From: Harmonia axyridis
Taxonomy: Eukaryota > Arthropoda > Insecta > Coleoptera > Coccinellidae
Length of the DNA stretch: 64,000 nucleotides
Reading direction: 5' to 3'
NCBI RefSeq assembly: GCF_914767665.1
Contig: NC_059507.1
Coordinates: forward strand, 10,106,001-10,170,000
Shown: piece after piece, positions 58,801-64,000 of the stretch
Position numbering within the stretch: position 1 is the first letter of the stretch
Layout of the letters: each line of letters begins with the position of its first letter
Notes under the pieces: generated by a model
What the model was told of the DNA's origin: nothing
Database searches by the model: none
Seen by the model: only the letters and a program-made list of their open reading frames with translations
Made by a program: the position numbers and the translations under genes

Positions 58801-61800
58801 TTCAAAACGTCAAAGCGAATGTGAAAAAATTTGTGAATATTGTATTAAAAATGCCGTAGAATGTGAACTGTGCCTCAAAAATAGTGAGACTTCTCGCCAT
58901 GCTCACTTAAAGCATGACGCAAACAAAATAATACACTGTCCAGATACGTCTTCCCGCAATATTTTGATCGAAGAAAATCCACCATCTGAAATTAAGATCC
59001 TTCAAGTGAGGATGGATTTTTTGGAAAAATTGATCATTGAAAACCAGAACAAGATTCTTTTATTGATGCACAATCACGAATTTTTACTTAGAAAAAACAG
59101 AGTTAGAAAACGGAAGAAATCAAAGGTAAACATGTTCTCTGATAATTGGAACGTAAGTCATACAAAAAAAAATGTTATCGGCGATTCATATTCTAAACAT
59201 GCAATTTTAACGACTTTCCAGTTCTTCTGTTATGTACTAGAACTAAGATGCATCTCAACTAGAACTACCATCTCAATGACAAATGAACTTCTGACGGTGA
59301 CAGATCAATGACGTACCTTTTAGTTCATTATATTTTTCCTTGATTACTTTTGGTTCAATACAATAAGAATATTTGCACCTAAAAACTTAGAACAGGGATT
59401 CTACTCATGAGAAAGCCCAAACCACTTGCTAAAAAGCATTCCTGCTTTGCGATCATCTAAAGTGTGAATAACATTTTTTTGTTCCAAAGGAATTTTATGT
59501 GGACCGCTCGAATTTGCAGCGATAATATGGGAAAGATCCTAAAATAGCAAAAATTAGAAGATTTCATTTATATATATATATATAATTGTTGCTTTATTTT
59601 TTCTTGAAACTGAATTATTGTTGTTTAAAAAATTTTATGTAAACTCAGTCTCTGATACCAGCAGATTTTGCTGTTTGGGAGAGAGGAATGAATGAATAAA
59701 TAAAAATTCAAAAGCTGTTCAGGACATTCTGAAATGTTTTTTGAATAGATCTCCCATGTCAAGAGGAATTGTATTTTCATAAAAATTTTCATTTTTTGGA
59801 ATAAATGCTCTATTTTCACTTTCTAAATTAGGCAAAGGCTCAGCCAACTCTAGAACAGGTCCAATTATTGTATTGATTATATTTATTTCTTCGTCGTCAT
59901 AAAAAATGAATGGAATAACTCTCAAATCCATGATCAATGTTTGGAAGGTGTTGCCTTATCTATGGGTGTTGCAATAAAAGAGTAATAGTATCGAAGGGCG
60001 AAAGCAAACTTAGAAATTAAAATCTATAATATAACAGAAAGTCATTTTTAATCATAACATAACCTTCAAGAAGGAACCACAGAACTGACAGTCAAAAAAA
60101 GGAGCAACCCGTTCAGCAGAGAAAATCAACGTTACCAAACTGATACCTATCAGTAGCGGAGCTACTTACGCTACCGATCTTTCTGCTGAAAGCGCCCAAT
60201 GATCATCCATTGGAACAATTCGAAAAAAGATTCTGACTTCTTGAAATTCTTATAGTGTAGGACTTTTGTACATTCCAGAACATTTGAAAGTCCTATAAAA
60301 CACTGCAGGTTTTTTTATAATTCATTATCTCACGAATTATTTGTTCCAATTCAAAATTTCATAATTCAGAATTAATACAAACTGTAAAGTATGGGAAACA
60401 TCAACAAACACATCCTGTTGTATGATAGTGGTTTGTTCATCTAGATTACCAAACATTTGACTCGAAACGATTTTCATCAATTCTAAAAACCACAAAACAC
60501 GCTTGAGATGATTCAACATAATCGAACGCTGTAAACAAACTAAATGACAGATGGCGCTCAAACTCGGCGTGAGAATAGGGGACAGTTGTGCCAACCTAGC
60601 GATAAAAAAATTTTTGAAAACCTTTTAGGGGTTTTTTTTCAAATGATCAATTCCCAGTACTTTCTTGGTATAGTTACTAAGTAAATAAAAAGTAGAATAG
60701 TGTTACTGCTATAATGTTTTTAAAAATAAGGATTGTCGGAATGAAAAAGAAACAACCTTCAACTGTATGAAATATTTAGAGATTTCACAACTGCTCAAGC
60801 TTAACTATGTAGCTTCTAGATCAATGAATAGTTTTAATATTATTTTTTCAGATCTCTGATAAAGACTTGTCAATGTTAGAAGAACGTATTAAAAGGGCAA
60901 AGAAAAACCCTGTGAAATCTCCTGTAAAAGCAGAAACAACACAACAGTTTTCATCCACCAACAAAGTGGTAAACCAGGTTAACACCAATTTTGATACCAA
61001 TAATACTTACCATAAAGAAGCTTATAGTAATGGAGATGAGCAGGATGAAGAAGACGAAGAAGAGTTGAGTTTGCCACCTGTAACGTGAGTTAATATATCA
61101 TTTAATTTCTTGGATTAAAGATCTTGAAAATAAAGTGAATACCTTTATTTTGTCTTGTAATAATTCAAAAATGTGTTATTTTTATTTGGCAGACTACCTC
61201 CACAAGTAACACCTAAACCAAAAGAGATCGATGGACCTTTTAAACTTGATGTAGAATTCATGAAAGAACTTGATAAAATTCAATTGCCACAACCTAAAGT
61301 TCATTTGGAAGATATGGATTTGAATTTCCTCAAAGAGGATGTGAAAGCAACTGACATTGCTGATGATAAATCTGCAAAGTATGTGAAAATGTATTTTTCT
61401 CTACTTCTGTGGCTAATCTGTTCATTCTGCCATACCTTGTAGAACAAAATCATGCTGGAATATCTTAGTTTCACACATATTTCATGATTCTATTTCATTT
61501 TATATGTTGGTACTTGGAACTTTTCTGTCATGGATATATGTACATGTCAAATTTATGATACAGAAAATAGTTTTGCCAACCAACATTTTTCAATGCAAAA
61601 ATCACCAAACAATATTTATGGAAATTTTCCATTAATTTCAATACGAATTCCGTGAATTAGAGAAAATAATACTTGTACAGAACTGCCTTCTGCACTTGTA
61701 TAAATAACTATTCCATAGTAAGACTAAAATATATTTAATTTTCTCGCTCACTATTTACGGAAAACATATCAAGGAATAATTAATGAAAATTATTTTAAAC

Positions 61801-63056
61801 GAAATAATATTTTCAGAGTTATGCCCTTATCACCTCCTATGCCAATTACTTCTGATTATCAGGTGATTTCATGTTTGAATACTTCTCGTCCAAAAGAAGT
61901 TGAGATTTTAAGTCAGATGAGCTCATCTGATATGGTTATAGCATTAGAGGTAAGTGAAAAATTGAGTAAAAGAAATTATTTATTCTGGGTGTAACTCTCA
62001 TTGAATATTTCATTTATAAGAAACTATTGTTGCAAATTTGTTTTTACAGGCTTTTGAACAAATGCAAAAATTCTTGATTTCAAGCCGGAGCATTTCAATG
62101 ATCGATCATGAAGATGAGTTTATGAAAGCTGCAATTAAACAGTTGGAATATTTGAGTTCTAAAGAACTAGATAGCTCCCCACTAGTTCTGAAAACTTATA
62201 GGAGCATTTTGTCTGTGATAAATCAGGTGAGTTCCATAAAATTAATAAATTTCAATTTTACACTTTTAAGAATTCCCTTGGTTGATTTAGAATGATTTTG
62301 ATTTTATTCTCTTTCAGTTTTATGTGAACAAAATTCTTGGAAGGCATATATCAATTAGTGTTCTTAAAGGAATAATTCATTCTTTCATACAGTTACTAGT
62401 ACAAGGAAAATTAGAAGGATGTACAGAGGGAGAAACTTACATAAGGGTTATTAACTTACATTGTTGCAAAATAATAGAGAGATCCGATCATACTAGGATC
62501 TTCTGGTAATAAATTATTGTAGTAACAATTTTTTACAAATGCTTATAGTTTACTTAACACTCAAATCTCAAGACTTCAATTTTATCAAAATAATAACACT
62601 AATCTTTTAAGGTTTGAGTGTTATTAATTTCATGAGAATTAAATAATTGAAATTTGGTAAAAAAAGTAGAGTAAAAGAATTTTAGTTGAGTGTCTTCTGA
62701 AAATAAACTATTCTTTCAGTGCCCTGATCCAGTTGTCCCAAGATTGTCTGCGCACAGAGGCATCTCCAAGACAAACAGAACTTGTAATGAAATGCTTGTG
62801 GCGAATAATCAAGCTTATGCCTCAGTGGGGCAACGAAATCCATTTCGATGAAATTTTAACTGATGTATTAAATTTTTTCAAAGAGTTTCCCCCATGTTGG
62901 TGGAAAATGCGACCGTCAGATACGCTTTTAAGAACCATCAAAACAGTGGTTCATTCAAGTGTGAAAATAAGAGGCAATGCCATTTTGCAGGATTTGGAAA
63001 AGGTTCAAGACTACAAGAACTCTGAAGTAGAGTCTTATATATTGAAACAACTGAAG
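49880..63056 (+). CDS. msps: Mini spindles (XMAP215/ch-TOG/CKAP5), 22 exons, 3' end beyond window
   Basis: Exons: 49880-50475, 50752-50903, 50960-51183, 51258-51452, 51510-51951, 52394-52598, 52690-53088, 54153-54373, 54431-54814, 55059-55238, 55291-55460, 55697-55852, 55909-56153, 56219-56456, 56835-57009, 57222-57376, 60852-61084, 61193-61378, 61817-61949, 62050-62226, 62318-62505, 62720-63056. Every phase agrees; 1797 codons so far, against about 2030-2080 for the family, so roughly 250 codons lie to the right. HEAT-like TOG arrays: TOG1 (KLWKARVNGYEEVTKLF start), TOG2 after an acidic linker (SKLPKDFYEKLEAKKWQERK), TOG3, TOG4 (MSDKNWKVRNEALTKV), TOG5 (LKWNFTTPREEFVELL). The C-terminal part includes YIRVINLHCCKIIERSDHT. 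It is a microtubule plus-end polymerase acting on spindles and centrosomes. Intron 16 is 3.5 kb and holds foreign frames. Confidence 0.95.
53344..53399. repeat. Imperfect inverted repeat in msps intron 7
   Basis: TAATAAGTTCATTACAG and CTGTAATGAACTCATTA pair across about 18 nt. TGTAATGAACTCATTACA is itself nearly palindromic. Could be one end of an old MITE. Confidence 0.5.
53774..53845. repeat. Short imperfect hairpin in msps intron 7
   Basis: GTTGCAGAA, then AATTC.AACAC, is mirrored by GTGTTAGAAT, then TTCTGCAAC, around a GC-richer centre. Likely a MITE remnant. Confidence 0.4.
58757..59311 (+). CDS. Unrecognised 184-codon frame inside an msps intron, probably element-derived
   Basis: Begins MAAAIGRSAELDSNF. 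Residues about 20-60 carry closely spaced Cys and His (CEKICEYCIKNAVECELCLK, then HAHLKHD), and about 75-120 form a coiled-coil-like stretch ending in RKNRVRKRKKSK. Cys-rich plus coiled coil plus basic stretch recalls gag-like or ORF1-like proteins of retroelements, but no catalytic domain is nearby. The last ~50 codons look random and may be intronic read-through. No family recognised. Confidence 0.35.
   Translation: MAAAIGRSAELDSNFSKRQSECEKICEYCIKNAVECELCLKNSETSRHAHLKHDANKIIHCPDTSSRNILIEENPPSEIKILQVRMDFLEKLIIENQNKILLLMHNHEFLLRKNRVRKRKKSKVNMFSDNWNVSHTKKNVIGDSYSKHAILTTFQFFCYVLELRCISTRTTISMTNELLTVTDQ
59719..59931 (-). pseudogene. Minus-strand frame resembling the N-terminus of a Harbinger (HARBI1-like) transposase
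   Basis: From ATG: MDLRVIPFIFYDDEEINI and ending LFKKHFRMS, stop. An F..HFRM motif near this position is typical just upstream of the HARBI1 nuclease domain, which is absent here. A second minus frame at 60337-60519 (MLNHLKRVLWFLELM start) could be an upstream exon, but I found no clean in-phase junction. Relic or nested gene; relic is more likely. Confidence 0.3.
60337..60519 (-). other. Short minus-strand frame in msps intron 16
   Basis: 61 codons, MLNHLKRVLWFLELM start with a DEQTTIIQQDVFVDVSHTLQ stretch. No family recognised. It may be a first exon related to the frame at 59719-59931 or a chance frame. Confidence 0.2.
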
Positions 63057-64000
63057 GTAACTACCTTTTTATTTTATTTTTTCAGATTAAACAATAAGAA
63101 AATAAAATCGAAAATTGTTCTAACCAATCATGGCCTCTAAAAAAATTTAGATCATCATGACTTTGGCAGGTAGTGGTGTAGCGAATTTCATAAGGATATT
63201 TTTCACGACATTCGTTCATAAAGTTGTTTTTTTTACGAGTCCCAAAATTGCTTCCTTCGATCAGCATGTTCCTAGGGAACAGCCTATACAGGGTGGCCAT
63301 TTGAAAACGAAACAGACGAGATTACAGACGAAATAAAGTTTTTCGATAGAAATGCTCGGACAGGTCGATTTCTGTTTCGAGGGGGACAACTTAAGATGTA
63401 GGTTACGGACGCATAGCGCTTCAACCCTTGCTGCTACAACCCCCACCCCCAATTTTTGAATAGGGAAGATGGGGTGAGTGATACCTCAATTTAAAGGTAT
63501 TTTTATACTGATTTCAGCACAGTAAGTGTTTTTTCATTTTATGCATTAGTTCTCGAAATATTCATGCGTTAGTTAGTTAGGAAGGAAGCCACAGTCATGG
63601 TTGTTCTGAAGCTCAAAATGTCGATTTTTCACAAAACACTACAAGTGCCATGAAAACACTACTTCATTTTCAAATACTTAGTTAAGAATATTTCGAGAAC
63701 TAATCCATAAAATGAAAAAACAATTACTGTGCTGAAATCAGTATAAAAATACCTTTAAATCGAGGTATAACTCACCCCATCTTCCTTATTCAAAATTTGG
63801 GGGTGAGGGTTGTAGTAGCAAGGGTTGAAGCGCTATGCGTCCGTAACCTACATCTTAAGTTGTCCCCCTCGAAACAGAAATCGACCTGTCCGAGCATTTC
63901 TATCGAAAAACTTTATTTCGTCTGTAATCTCGTCTGTTTCGTTTTCAAATGGCCACCCTGTATAATTTAGCTGGATGAATTTTACATTGACTATATTAGC
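63057..64000. other. msps intron 22 (start), running off the window
   Basis: Begins with a GTAACT donor after the exon ending at 63056. Contains the foldback element 63289-63960. No further msps exon is visible before the window ends. Confidence 0.7.
63289..63960. repeat. Foldback element, arms ~300 bp, TATA flanks
   Basis: TATA at 63285-63288 and 63961-63964. Ends CAGGGTGGCCATTTGAAAAC and GTTTTCAAATGGCCACCCTG are perfect complements. The arms are near identical to about 63585 and from about 63685, with a ~100-bp spacer. The high arm identity suggests recent origin or gene conversion. Confidence 0.9.

Larger units (their letters stand above)
57377..60851. other. Large msps intron with foreign sequence
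   Basis: Most other msps introns are 50-450 nt (one is 1.06 kb); this one is 3475 nt. It holds a TATACAGGGTG terminus at 58002 without an identified partner, an open frame at 58757-59311 (+), two minus-strand frames (59719-59931, 60337-60519) and a TA microsatellite near 59572. An insertion of one or more transposable elements is the simplest reading. Confidence 0.55.

Noticed and set aside
59560..59585. TA-repeat tract as a regulatory site
   Set aside because: Simple microsatellite in AT-rich intron sequence.
1..64000. CRISPR arrays, bacterial operons or prophage
   Set aside because: No regularly spaced direct repeats; gene structure is plainly eukaryotic with spliceosomal introns.

Overview
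This is an AT-rich nuclear window from an insect. It has spliced genes with GT/AG introns, AATAAA signals and many degenerate DNA transposons. Gene content (wech-type TRIM-NHL, SRP receptor alpha, Brms1, ALG-2, Sec24AB, msps) fits a holometabolous insect, and a beetle is my guess from the feel of the repeats; the sequence does not prove the order.

Layout. 1-4087: apparently non-coding, downstream of wech. 4088-13176 (-): wech, seven coding exons (RING, two B-boxes, coiled coil, NHL), with introns holding a hairpin element built from mariner pieces, a dead mariner and a 1.16 kb foldback element. 14557-18191 (+): SRP receptor alpha, eight exons including two micro-introns, head-to-head with wech. 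20972-21655 (-): Brms1-like, single exon. 23255-26219 (+): ALG-2/PDCD6, whose last two exons are duplicated in tandem, each pair with its own poly(A) signal. 27153-27630 (-) and 30210-38532 (+): two genes I do not recognise, assembled here from splice-phase logic; the second is spread over 8 kb of transposon debris. 40274-42510 (+): a secreted or membrane protein of unknown function. 43804-47487 (-): intronless Sec24AB. 49880-63056 (+): mini spindles (XMAP215/ch-TOG), 22 exons, running off the right edge.

The genes are housekeeping and cell-biological, not an operon-like system: COPII coat and SRP receptor (secretory pathway), TOG microtubule polymerase, penta-EF calcium adaptor (ALG-2 proteins are known COPII partners), Sin3/HDAC scaffold and TRIM-NHL regulator. 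wech/SRP receptor, Brms1/ALG-2 and Sec24AB/msps are each divergently arranged.

The most interesting signals are (i) the ALG-2 gene with two alternative 3' exon cassettes, (ii) a set of long-armed foldback elements in five introns and nearby, all ending in a CAGGGTG-like terminus next to TA, some carrying transposase scraps, and (iii) a possible RING-less alternative first exon in wech. I saw no CRISPR array, rRNA, tRNA or viral gene.
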